A stretch of DNA of 64,000 bases, taken from NCBI GenBank assembly GCA_951394405.1, contig OX596334.1:2542001-2606000 (forward strand), written 5' to 3'. This document shows positions 9,788 to 21,565 of the stretch, piece after piece. The position numbers and the translations under genes were made by a program. The stretch's first letter is position 1, and each line of letters opens with the position of its first letter. Under the pieces are notes generated by a model that saw only the letters and a list, made by a program, of their open reading frames with translations, was not told the DNA's origin and searched no databases. The DNA comes from Coprinellus micaceus (taxonomy: Eukaryota; Basidiomycota; Agaricomycetes; Agaricales; Psathyrellaceae).

Positions 9788-12700
9788 TCAATGCGTTACG
9801 GCGGCACCGAACAAACAGAGCTTGCGCTGGTCATAGATCTCCTCGTCGATGGTGTTCAGAGTCGAGAAGCGCCACACTTTGACATGCTTCGTCTGACCAA
9901 AGCGAACCAAGCGTCCAATGGCTTGGGTTTCGGCGGCGGTGTAAATCTCGCCTGAAAGCGCGAGAAGTGGGGAAAGGAAGATGGCGTGGTTGGCGCAGGT
10001 GAGGTTAGCACCGCTGGCGCTCTCGTCCATGACGTTCAGCAGTAAGACACGCTCCGCACTGTTCTCCTTCTGGAAGCTCTCTAGATTCTTTGACTTAATG
10101 CTAGCCGACCCCTTGATCTCGAGGTACTTGATCTTGTTGTGCTTCAAGGCCTGGGCGACCTTTTCCATTAAGTCGGGGAATTGAACGAAGAGCAGGACTC
10201 GCTCATCCTTGCCGACGCGTTTCCTACGAAATAGTAAGTCGCACATCAGTGCATTAAGAGAGGACCACACAACGTACTTGATCAGGTCCACAACGCTCTC
10301 AAGTTTGCGTCCGAAGTGCTTGCCTTGACCGTCACGAATCTCGTCGTCGACACCGAGAGTGTCGGCGTTGACGATGTTGAGGACTCGAGCTGCTGACTTA
10401 CACTTTCCGGAAGCGGCGTACACACACTCCTCCTTCTCGGCGCACAGTCGAACGCACTTTAAGCAACCCTCGTGACCGCAGGATGACAAGACGGCGGTAT
10501 CAGAGAGAGGGACGCCTGTCCTACCGCAGGATGGGCACTCGATGGGCTCGCGGTTGTCCTTCTGCTTCTGGATATCGCGAACCACCTTGAAGTACCGGAG
10601 AGACCTGATGCGCCCAACCAGCTCCTTCGTAAGTCGGCGAAGTTCGTGGGTCTTTTCACGATGCTCCCAGACGCTCGCCTTCTGCTTCTCGGTAAGAGGG
10701 ACGTCCTGCTTACCCTTCTGCCTCGGTGCAGAGGTAAGACCAGCGTCGCTCAAGAGCTGCTTGACGACCTCGGTTGCCTCCTCGTCGTCCACCCCTTCGG
10801 TCTTGCAGATGCGAACCCATTCGTTGAACATGGACTCCTGGCCGACATTTCCGAGCGACTTTTCGCGGTTAATACCGGCCTTAATCCCTTTGGTGAGCTC
10901 GGTCTTGCAGTCGTCGAGCTGCTTCTGACGCTCCTGAACGATAACGTCGCAAGCTTTCATGGCGTTGTCGTTCTTGTTGGACTTCTCAATGTCGAAGTGT
11001 GAGCACCTTTTAAGAAGGGCTTCTTCCGCAGACCTTTCAATGACAATCAATACAGATGATTAAACATCATACGAAACAGTCCTCACTTGCTCTCTCCAAG
11101 GGACTGGTTGAGTCGCTTCTCCCTGTCGCTCTCGGTCTTCTTGCCTCGCTTGATAGTCATGTCCAATGCTCGGAGATGGTGCTCAAGTTCAAGGTAGATG
11201 GCACGTTCGGCTGCGGGGAGCGTGATCTCCTCCCTCTCCGCGTCCCAAGGGATTTCGTCAATCTCGGCAATATTCTGTCGCACGAATCTGTCAAGGAATG
11301 CCTGCCCGATAGTATGACGGTGGGCGTGCCACTCTAGGGTGTGAACCTCGCGGAAGGAATGAAACCGTTCCACGGCTGCACAGGGCGTCAGCACGAATAC
11401 CAATCGAAGTGAAAAAGGGTGAACTGACCAGTTTGCTCTCTCTTTCGCTTCTTGACTTCAGCAGAACGACCCTCCCCATCATCGTCAACACCAAGATGTA
11501 TGTTTAAGAAAGCCGCAATCGTCTTGACCGCAGCGAAGTCGTGGATGGGTGGTGTTCCGGACAGAACCCAATGACGTTCGGACGTAAGGTTGGTGATCAA
11601 CGCATGGATCTTGCCGTCCAGGTAGGTATATTCGTCAACAACGACGCGGGCCCAATGGAACATCTCGAAGGGCGGTGCCTTCATCTGGGTCCAGTCACCT
11701 TTCACCGCTGCGGACCCGAGCTTCCAAGGATCGCTCTCTGCCCTCTTGGCCTTCTTTGCTGGGCGCTCGCTAGCTTCCTCTGCTTTCCTCTTCTTTGTCG
11801 CACTCTTCTTCGCAGTCGGAGGGGACTCGTCGACATCCATGTCCAGGTCCTCCGTTTCGGCTTCGGAGCTCGGGGTAGAAGCGGCTTTTGCCTTACCCTT
11901 GGTCGGTTTCTTCGGTTTCGGGTGCACTTTAGCCTTGGACTTCTTCGGGACGTCAGATTCAGAATCTTCGTCGAAGTCACCGTCGCTCTCGCTCTCGTCT
12001 ACGTCCATATCCGAGTCTTCATAGGAATCCTCGTCGGAGGGCTGCTGCTCGTAGTCGGACTCATCAGTCGTCGCCCCCTTCTTAGCCTTAGCCTTAGCCT
12101 TAGCCTTAGCCTTAGCCTTCGCCTTAGAAGAAGCTTTGTTCGCGGCTTTGCCTTTGGACTTCTTAGGAGGGGCAGGTTCATCGTCAGAGTCGTCATCCGA
12201 AGGAAGGATGATGCGTTTGGCCGCGGCACGACGGGCAGGCTTGCTCTGCACGACGCCCGCTTCAGAGTCAGAGGCATCTCTCGGGTTAGACACAGCGTCC
12301 GCTTCGGCTTGAGCCTTGAGACTGGGGTGGCCCTTTGGCACTTCGATGACGACCTCAGGGATTAACCTGACCCTTTTCTTGCCCTTGCGAGGAGCCAAAT
12401 CTGACAAGCTGGTCGATGCGGACTTCGGGGCAGACGACTTCCGCTTTGGTGGCTCAGGTTCGGAGTCGGATTCGGCCTTAGGTTGCTTGGTTTTGCCGTC
12501 CTTCGCTGCTTTCTCAGCAGCTTCCCGGTATGCGCGACCTTTCAGTCGCTTGGACGCAGCGGCTGCTCGGGAGGCTTCTTCCTCCTCAACGACTGGATTA
12601 TATTAAATTAGCACGGTATGATGCCGTGACAATAAGGGACTCACCACGCTTCTGGGCGTCCTTGACCTCCTTCATGACCGCAGGAGAGCCTTCGTCTTGC

Positions 12701-15700
12701 AATCGGTCCACCTGATCCTTCAAGGAACTCAACGACTTCCCTAGGGCATCGTTGAAGTGCCGTCCGTCACGGGTTGGGAGAGTAGCGACACCAGCGAGCA
12801 AAGATAGGTTCTCGAGGTACACATTGCTTTTGAAGATGTTCGAAGCGACGATGACGATATCGGCTTCCTGGATCTCCTCGATAGTGACCTTGTTCAAGCT
12901 GGACACCGTCGAGATAACGACGACCTTGATCTTCTTCTTCATAAACTTGGAGACCTCGGAGTTCCACTGCAGGGTCAAGTGAGGTGGGACAATGATGAAG
13001 GTCGCCTTGACGGGGATTTTACCAGGGATACGGCCGACTTTGGAGAACTCCTGCTCGACTTCTTTGCTAGTGCAGTCGATCAGACCGAGAGTGATGGCGG
13101 TCTTTCCATAACCGACTTGATCAGCCAGGACACCACCTCGAACGCGAACAGGGCGTTGAGCGCGTCCTTCTGCTCGCCAACCTAGAGGGTCCAGAACGGC
13201 TTCGGATATTTCTTCCTCGATGAAAGGATCCAAATCAACCTCCTCCTGCTTGAGCATCCACTCGAGAGATCGCAGCTGTTCAGTTCGGAGGGGAGTTTTG
13301 AAGTGTGGGGGCTGGGCATGTTGCTTGTCCTTCTTGTTACTCATCAGCTTGAACTTGCCCAGATTGGACGTAGCAGCGGGAGAGAAGTTGGTGTCAAGGC
13401 GCCACGACATGGTAACGGCCCCAGTGCGATCGACGGAAGGGAGTCGGGAGTAGGCCCGGTGGAGGAGGGTAAGGATGTTAGTTCCAATACGAATGCTGGC
13501 GTTGCCGTCGTCGTCGAGCTTCAGTTCCGTGACGAAGGGGCTTGGGCGGCGCTTGAGGCGACGTTCATATTCGCCGGCCTGAACGGAATCCTCTACAGCA
13601 ACAACCTTACCCTTTGAGTTCACCCAACGAATGGAAGGGGCAGTAGGAGCACATCGCTCACACTTGCAGCCGGCCTCAGTCAACTGGTTGACAGACTGCC
13701 AACCAGTGAACTGGTCCCCGATGCGTCTGATAGGCTCGAGCAACCAAGCGAGAGCCCTGAAGGTGCCTCGCTCGTGGATCTTGTCCACCTGCCCCCACGA
13801 ACCTCGAGGCCATTCAGGGCCAGCCTGGTCACCGAGTGGAATCGTGCACGTCAGAAGTGCGTGAGCATTCTGGCAGGCATCCCCAGACACTGAGATCTGG
13901 AAATCCTTCCCGGGGATTCCGTAGGTCGCGTTATGAGCGCTGGTCGCCTGTGTACACGGTAAAAATCGGGGAGCGTATAGGAAAGTTTGCATGACTCACC
14001 TCTAATCCCGTTGTGGGCTTGGAGACCCACTTGTATGGAAGAATGCACTGGACCTTCGATTCCTCGCCGAGATCGATCTGCCTCCAGGTTGGGTCCACCT
14101 TACAGACCAAGAATCGGTATTCGCCATATTCTTTTCGACGGATGTCGGTAGAAAAAACGAACGAGTCCTCCGCGTCGTTTGTGCGATGCGGGTCGAAGAG
14201 CATGAAGAGAGAGGGAAGGGAATGGTCAATGGTACCAGGAACCTTCTTGTGCAGGGCACCATTAGCCGTGCCACACTTCTCGAGGAGGTTATACTCTCCG
14301 GAGATGTCACGGTCCAACTTGCGAGCATCAGGCTCGGGAACAGAAATTTGGATCTTAGATGCTACAGTCCTGTCCTTGTGCTCAGGGGTCTGGAGGCCGA
14401 GGCGAGCTTGCCAACAAGGAACTGCTTCGCCAACTCCTTTGACAGTGATGGTGAATTTAGATACGGAGGGTACGGCGAATTCCCATGCACCATCCAACAG
14501 GCTCGTCCGACAACGCAGGCGTGCGACTGGATACTGGAGGCATTGCCGGATCGGGGCGTTGGCGGGCTCGCTCGGTTCCGGACGGGCGAAGAGTCGCCAT
14601 TCTGGTTGCAAAGCATCCAGGACAAGCTCCAGGGTGGCGGAGGTAGACTTGAAGATCACAGTCCAAATCTCCTGACGTTTGAGTTCCACGAATCGGAGTT
14701 CTCCTTGGGTGGTGCGTTGGACAGCGTCCTTCCAGCGGGACCAGATAGAGTCTTTAATACCTTGACCCTCCTGGGCGTGGAGAGAATTTAGGACCGCTGA
14801 ATCGATCCCAGTCAGCTTGAGACACATTGGGAGGGCTGACTTGATGCTTCTGGCGAATTGAGAAGGGTGAACTCTAGTTTCGGCGCAGACCGTCGGATTG
14901 TGCTCTGGCCGTCCGCCGCACTTCTTGCAGAAAGAACCAGCGCAATCGTCGCAACGGAAGACCTCGCGACTGGTAACGTCGTTTCGACCTTCACAGCCGC
15001 ATAGTCGTGAGGTCTCCTTCGCTTGAGCCAGGATATCCTTCAAGTTGTTCTCCTTCGTCGAAGAAAGATCGACTGTCTGGTGCTCCAGGCGAGTTTCGCC
15101 GACTACCGTAGTCGATGATAACTTGGTGATGGCAGGCGCCTCCACATCCATCGCCTCGCTGTCGTCAACTTGACCGCATTTGGACTCATAGCTCTCCTTG
15201 TCGTCACCGGCCTTGAGGTACTTCTTTCCACACACCAGCGCGGCGAGAATGCAAGCACCAACGACAGTGGTGGACATGGCATTCCCAGCGAGATCGGCAA
15301 GCTGGTCCTCGCTTTCACGCGTCAAGAGGAGTTTCTCCACAGGCAACCCTTGCATCGAAAGCGCTTCCAGTCCAACCATAGGCCCCCCGCGGTTGGTGAT
15401 GTAGGGAATCATGGATGGTGTTAAGCAAGGGCAGATGCCGATTTTGTTCGACCCGATTGTTCGGTCCACATTTTGAGAGAGATTCCAGACAACGCTATGT
15501 ATACCGTTAGTAATGACATGAAGCCTATAGGAAGGTTACGCACGTCTTGTAGTTTGGATCCACACCCTTGAATGCTGCCCGAAGGAGACTGATGTCCATC
15601 AGGTCCCAAACACGTTCAACCTGGCCAACGCCCCAGTCATTCCAAGCAAAATCTGGCAACGAACAGTATCCACCTATGGACAAACAATTAGAGCCGACAA

Positions 15701-17038
15701 TAAGGTTTGCAATACGCCGCACCTTCGTCCCAATTAGTTAAAGGCCGCTTGCTACCTAAGGCTTCTTCGAGGCGAGCCCTCTGATGTCGCGACTCGCATC
15801 TGCCCCAGTCTGTTCGACCGGTCTTCCTGTCGAGGGCACCGTAGCTTTCTTGAACGAGTTTCTGCCTGGCGATGTGGATTCGAGGGTCGTCGGAAGGCAG
15901 AAGGAACTCATCGAGCGTCGAAGACGCGGGGCGCTTCAGCCTATTAAGAACGAAGTCTTTCCACTCCTCAGGGACGTCCGACTTCTTCCTGTTCACGGCG
16001 ACCAGGTAAACTCGCGTTCGAGTATGCGGGATATAGTAGTTTTTAGTGTCCACGCGTGACCACGCCGCACTGTAGCCATTCTGCTCGAAATACTTCTGAA
16101 CTTTATCCCAGGGAGCGGAGCAGACGTTCTCGAGGATAACAATCGGCGGTCGGTGGGTCGTGACCCAGGACATCATGCCACGGAAGGTCCTCCCTGATTC
16201 GCCGTTGGCGTCGATATCCTGCTTCTGGGTGTTAAGGTTAGAGTAGTCGACACAGGAAGTGCCAGCGATAAGCATATCAACATCGCCAGGAACTGGGACC
16301 AGGGCGCCGTATGCGGTGTGTCTGTGGGCCCGGAGTTCAGTATGAGCAGTGTCAGATAGGACCTGGAACGTACGCTGCACCATCCCCCAGCTCACACACG
16401 TCCCTGAATAGGATGGGGGGTTGGAAGTTGCGTTCGATGTAAGCCTGCTTGAAGGGTTCGATTTCACACGAGAAAACATGTTCAAGCTCGAGCTGGACTC
16501 CCTGCTGCTCTTCAAGTGACTTCTGTATGAGCTCAAGGGCGAGTAGCGGCGACTCGGTCCCTGAACACATAGTCGCGACGCGCAGTTTGCGACCCTTGAT
16601 ATGTTCCGCCACATCCTTCAACTTGGGTACCTGCCCAACAAGGTCGGCGAAGATAGCCCCAATGTCGTTAATTGGAGGGAGGGAGGATGCGTCTGGCGCG
16701 GTGTTCTTCTGCTGGGGGGCAGGCTTCCCCTTCTTCTTCACGACCTCTTCTTCCACACCCTCGTCATCCTCGCTTTCCTCGTCGTCCTCGTCCTCGTCTT
16801 CCGCAAGGCTTTCTCCATCGCTGGCTGCAGGTGTCTCCGGCTCGCTAGCTAGTGTCTGCGCTTCGACGTCCTCGTCCACTTCGCTGGCAGCTCCCGTGTC
16901 AACTGTGGTGTCCATTTCATTCGCCTCGTCGTCGTCGGAGGTGTTGGAGGTATCTTTCGTGTTGGTCTTCTTGAAAAAGGAAAATAGACTCTTTTGGCCG
17001 CCCAGGGACCCCTTGGAGGTTCCTTTGGACTTGACCAT
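9788..17038 (-). CDS. DNMT5: DNMT5-type DNA methyltransferase, RING and SNF2 ATPase fusion
   Basis: Nine minus-strand exons, 17038-16374, 16321-15723, 15673-15544, 15494-14000, 13947-12645, 12592-11429, 11375-11087, 11033-10278 and 10223-9788, total 6837 nt, 2278 residues. Residues 1-125 are acidic and disordered with a PIP-box, QKSLFSFF (15-22). The methyltransferase domain (about 150-570) has CSGTESP, catalytic Cys245 in AGTSCVDYS, ENV (286-288) and TRVYLVA. A Cys-rich cluster follows (630-668). The SNF2 half has Walker A GYGKT (1242-1246), a Lys/Ala/acidic insertion (about 1400-1690), motif II DEYT (1717-1720), a RING finger (2048-2093) and helicase-C with GRLVRFGQ (2238-2244). This order is diagnostic of DNMT5, an ATP-dependent maintenance CpG methyltransferase. 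Unlike the Cryptococcus protein, no chromodomain is recognised. The ATG at 17038 has an ACC context. The 54-nt last intron is stop-free. Confidence 0.95.
12080..12127. repeat. coding (CCTTAG)n hexanucleotide repeat
   Basis: Seven to eight near-perfect copies of CTTAGC/CCTTAG in tandem. On the minus strand they encode alternating Lys-Ala in the low-complexity insertion of the DNMT5 SNF2 domain. The unit length is a multiple of three, so copy-number changes would keep the frame. Confidence 0.9.
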
Positions 17039-17295
17039 GGTGGTAGTCAAAGCTAATTTTTGGGGATGGTCAGAACACGCGACGAGATTCCTGAGCGTGA
17101 CAGAACGCGTCCGTGACAGATTACAAAGCTAACAGTCACAACACACCCTCGAATCATGACGGGCGCTAATTCAGTTGCCCTCTCCCACCAACACAGGAAA
17201 CTGTGCCTCCCAACCAAGGCCGAACCTGGTGTTTTTGCCTTTGGGGTGATTTCTATACCATATCTGGTCACTCCTACCCTTGTACGTCGTCGGGC
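17039..17295. promoter_or_regulatory. divergent promoter, DNMT5/PAP2 phosphatase
   Basis: 257 bp separate the DNMT5 start codon (minus) from the PAP2 start codon (plus). No TATA box is obvious. A short plus-strand frame continues upstream of the PAP2 ATG but lacks family content. Confidence 0.45.
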
Positions 17296-18531
17296 ATGGC
17301 TTTCGACTTCCAACGTCGCGTGAAGCACATTTTCGGAGAAGACGCATTGGACTGGTTCCACAAATCGTACATTTTCGACTGGTAAGTGCGGACGAACCTC
17401 TTCAATTAGTCTCAACATAGCTCTTTTAAGGTCTATGATACTGGTGGCTTGGTTTATCATTCGATACATTAAGAACTTCATGCACGTCACTGAGCGAAGC
17501 TTTTCCGCGGACGACCCCTTACTCTCACACCCACACCGAAAGAATCAGTAACGAGTCCTCACTTGACTGAATGCCTATATAAATACTGATGTATCTTAGG
17601 GTGTCGTCTGCATTCAACCAGTTCATTGCATTTATCGTCCCTAGCGCCCTGGTTTTCTGCGTAGGGTGCCTGAAAAAATCGCTAATGGACATCCATCACG
17701 GGATTGTAGGTCTCCTGGCCACCAGGTCTGTAACTGTGACATTGAGATTTATATACGCCGTAACTCAATTCGACGGGTTTCAGATCTCTAGCAACTCTCG
17801 TGATTGACTTTCTCAAAAACCGAGTCGGTACGTTCCGCCCTCGTACCCTGTTTTAATACGATTGCTCCTGACGTGAACGCACCCCAGGCCGTCTCCGTCC
17901 GGACTTTCTGGCACGCTGTAAGTGGAACGAAGCACTTCAAGCTTGTGCTGGGTGAGTAAATACATTCCACGATTACCTATCATCTCATCGGGCTGACGCT
18001 CCGCAATGTACAGGAAGCCTCAGGATATCATAGATGGACGAAAGTCCTTCCCATCTGGCCATTCTGCCACAGCGTGGTCGGGGATGTTCTATGCCTCTCT
18101 CTTCATTGCGGGTCAGACGGCAGCCTGGTGTTTTCAGACGCGTAGCTCGCCCAAGATTTTGTCGAGCAGACTCGCCCGCCTTGTCATCACTCTCGTGCCC
18201 ATGTCATGGGCACTACACGTCGCCCTGAGTCGTATGGAAGACTACGTACGTGCCTGGCATACCTAATTCAACTGTCCGACACGAATTTTGACCCTGTTTT
18301 GTTTCTCTCCAGCGCCACCACAAGGAGGACGTGATCGTAGGGAGCACTATTGGCATCCTTTCAGCATGGATATGCTATCATATCTTCTGGCCGAATCCGT
18401 GCTCTGTCTCCACCTTCAAGTTCGAATCAGCCTCCCAGCCACGCTCTCTGTACGTCGAGCCTCGCGAAAACGACGGCGGACGGGTGGAGTTCGAGCTAGC
18501 CCCTGTCGACGAAGGTACAAACGCAGTGTAA
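17296..18531 (+). CDS. PAP2-family lipid phosphate phosphatase (DPP1/LPP-like)
   Basis: Seven exons, 17296-17381, 17431-17547, 17600-17725, 17784-17827, 17888-17951, 18014-18245 and 18313-18531, give 295 residues. The three-part PAP2 signature is complete: KNRVGRLRP, FPSGHSA and SRMEDYRHHKEDV, with the catalytic Arg, His and His-Asp residues. Hydrophobic membrane segments flank them (for example SMILVAWFIIRYI, FIAFIVPSALVF, LVITLVPMSWALHVAL, GILSAWICYHIF), consistent with the six-helix topology. Such enzymes dephosphorylate diacylglycerol pyrophosphate, phosphatidate or lysophosphatidate in the vacuole or ER membrane; the exact substrate is not readable. Two exons are under 70 nt. Confidence 0.94.
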
Positions 18532-18671
18532 ATACGACGGAGTCGGACATATGGCGTTACATATGTATACAACAACAAACACGAAAATTGTACGAAGAAC
18601 GAAAAGTCAGAGTGAGAATAATCGAGGAAGGGAGAGAAATAATAAGAACGCCCCTCACCACCGCCTCTGCG

Positions 18672-21353
18672 CTACGTGGACCCAGGTTTCGCAAACAACC
18701 ACTGATCGCCGACCCTCTGCATCTTGCCTCCTTCACCCCCACTGGAGTCAGAACTATCATTTCCACCCACCCCGTATTGCAGAGTTTGGGAGTATTGGAC
18801 AGGAGATGGGTCATCCCCTCCTCCCAGGACTATTGCATCTGTTCCCTGATCGTCGTAACCCCAGTTTGACTGGTGCCCCATTTCACCATGACCATGGCTG
18901 TTTCCGTATGTGTGGCCCTGGTAATTACCCCTCCCTCTTCCTCCCCCGTATCCACCCCTGAACCCCCCTCTTGCTGTGCCGCCTCTCCCTCTCCCCCGAC
19001 CTCCGTACCCCCCATAATCCGCATACGGTTGGTCCTCCTGATCCGATCCAGACCACGATTGCAACTGCTGTATGGCGGTTGCTTGTTGTGGCTGTTGCGC
19101 TTGTGCCTGCGACTTCCCCACTTCAGGTTTAATCGCGCCCATCGACACTACGAACGTCATGAGCTGCTCCCCAGCGGGCGTGCGCCCATATGTGGTCTGC
19201 CACATCTTCCCAAGTGCTTCCCACGACGCAGGCGAGCCAAAGTCAAATGATGCGAAGTCGAATTCGTCCAGGCCAGCCGCTCCACCATCTCCATTTGCAC
19301 CGACCAGGAGTGGTGTAGCAACCGACTGTCCCGATTGTGAGGAAGCGGCGCCATTGCTTCTCGTAGCACTCATGCCAGACCCAGCCCCCAAAATGTTTGG
19401 AGGGGAAGACGCAGTATGTGTACCAGGAGCAGCATGTGTATTCGAGATGGGATGATTGGAGGTATTAGAAGGATCGGGAATCGTAATATCCACAGAGGGT
19501 AGGTGGGAAGGGGTCCTCGGGGAACGTGCAGGGGGCGAGAAGGCCCGGAAAGTGGACAGAGTGGCGGTGGAGGTCGGGGTAGATGCGCTGGTGTTCGAGT
19601 GGCTCTTCAAGGTGCCGTTGATTGGGTGGCCATTTCCGTTCTCAGCGGTGGGCGGAGATGCGGGTCTGACGTCTCGACCGAATTCATCCTTCGCAGAGGG
19701 TGCTTCCAAGGTAGGTTCCGAGCGACGAGTTGATTTTTGCTGCCACGAGGGGGGTCTTCGCGGGGACGGAGTTCTGCGCCTTTCCCTGTACCTCGAGGGA
19801 GGCGGAGGGCTACGAGACCGACTGCGTCCACCGCGTCCACCACCCCGCCTATGTGCCAGGGGAGGACTCCGGTCTCTCTGCTGACTCTGGTAGCTGGCGC
19901 CTCGGTCTCTATCGCCTGGGTAGTCCCTGTCACCGTGACCATCGTCCCAGCGCCGTCGGCCGCGATCACCCCCGCCGCCGAAACCACGACCTCTAGGGTT
20001 GCCTCTAGTTGATGGGGCTCTAGCGTGCGGTCGATTGTCAGATTGACTATCATACGACGGTCTCCCGCTTTCTAGCGTATTAACATAGTCCTCCTGTCGA
20101 CTGGCTTCACGGTGCGATTGAAGTGGTCTACGAGGATCACGGGCGTCATCTGCGAGAGGCGATCGTGAACTACCGTTAGGATGACCAGAAAAATCATTTG
20201 GCGCTGATACTATTGGGGGCGCTACATTTTGAGCATGAGGAGCTGATGTGGACTGCGCCAGCTGCTGAAGCACATACTGCGCCGCCGCTAGCTGCGCCTC
20301 GGTCGTATTTACAGTTGGCTGTCTGAAAACGATATAAGCTTCACAAGAACTTGGCACAGTGGCTGGGCTTACCGGTACGCCTCTACTACGGGACCTGCGT
20401 TAGAAGCCTGGGCAAGCAGAGCCAACAATGTGGCTTGCGGGTCTAGGGCGGGGGCATGCGTAGGTGCGTTCATGATTGTAGGAGCGGGTGTGGTTGCAGA
20501 TGGTTCCGGGCTCCTGCGCGTCGGAGACATCGGCGGAGGCATTACTGTCATTTCTGGTTGCTTGACATGGTCTACGTTCAAGGAGGGACGCATTTCCGGA
20601 GCTGGCGAGCAAATCAAACCGCATTCAGTTGCTATCCTTACAAGGAGATTGACGCCAATAAAGGGATTAAATGGGACTGTACACGCAGAAGGAGTACTTA
20701 GCAAACACAAGTAGCGATATGCACCTTTATCAGTCCCTTTCAAGATGTCTCCCAACCGCGACAAGAGGTCAGGGGGGAATGTGCCCTTCGAGATCCATAT
20801 GTCCAGAACCTTTTTGGATTTTTCCTATGGAGCGTGTAAGCGGGACGAATTGCAACGGTGGGCGACAATCCTGGAGTGCCAGACGGAAAAGACGAGGCTC
20901 AAAAGCAAACGATACTCACCTTCCCCTCAGAGATGTCAGGATCCTGCATATCCCGGTATAGTCCCTCCGCAACTCCTCCCAACTTGGATAAAAAGGACGC
21001 AGCATGCTCTTTCTGCTTGTTGACCTGATGCTTTGCAGCACGAGCCACAGCGTCAAAGACGTACAAGCTCGATACTTTCGACGAACTCGGCAAAGACTTG
21101 TGGGTACGATAGATGACAGAAACCAGTTGTGTGTCGTGCTGAAGTTCTTCGGTCAGATACAAGAAGGGATACCATCGAGAACGAAACTCACATTCATGCA
21201 TTTGGTTGCGATTTCGGTGAGTTTGGTCATCTTGGAAGCGGATAAGCGCTTTGCTTGGACGACGTCCTTGAGGAGAATCTCGAATTCCTGTCAAGGGGGT
21301 CAGCACAAAAAGAATCACACGAAGAAGATTCAGCCGACCTCTACTCCCGACAT
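18672..21353 (-). CDS. CID (RPR) domain protein with RS and RGG regions
   Basis: Six minus-strand exons, 21353-21339 (15 nt), 21287-21192, 21138-20920, 20824-20725, 20601-20373 and 20322-18672, encode 769 residues. Residues 6-141 form a CID, the domain that binds the phosphorylated RNA polymerase II C-terminal tail: EFEILLKDVVQAKRLS, VSSLYVFDAVARAAKHQV, KKVLDIWISKGTFP. A Pro/Thr linker, an Arg/Ser-Pro-rich block (RSRSRSPPPPSRYRERR) and a C-terminal Gly/Arg block (RGRGRGGTARGG) follow. No RRM is visible, which separates it from Nrd1/Seb1; the architecture is closer to SCAF4/SCAF8 or Rtt103 functions in 3'-end formation and termination. Nuclear location and RNA binding are inferred. The first exon encodes only MSGVE. 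Confidence 0.85.
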
Positions 21354-21565
21354 CTCTGTAGGCCGTAGTCTCGCTGGTGCCAAAGAAGTATCCTTTCGGT
21401 TTCGAGATGTGATATGGGGGTCGAGGGCGTCGTTGGCGATACTAAAAGCCAGCGGAGGTCGTCGTCGTTGAAAGAAGCGACATATTTGTTCGTGTTGATG
21501 GGACTCTCCGGAATTGGACCAAGCCCCAGAAATTCCAACTCAACGCGCTCGACAGCGACCACGAC
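21354..21565. promoter_or_regulatory. divergent promoter, CID protein/PET117
   Basis: 212 bp separate the two start codons. It contains no alternative coding frame I can support. Confidence 0.45.

Noticed and set aside
11541..12365. 274-codon plus-strand ORF rich in Leu/Ser repeats
   Set aside because: It is the antisense shadow of the Lys/Ala and acidic insertion of DNMT5; its repeats arise from the (CCTTAG)n tract, and the minus strand carries clear family motifs.
14013..14791. overlapping plus-strand ORFs of 201-220 codons
   Set aside because: Antisense to DNMT5 exon 4, which encodes the conserved methyltransferase C-terminus and Cys cluster; no motif on the plus strand.
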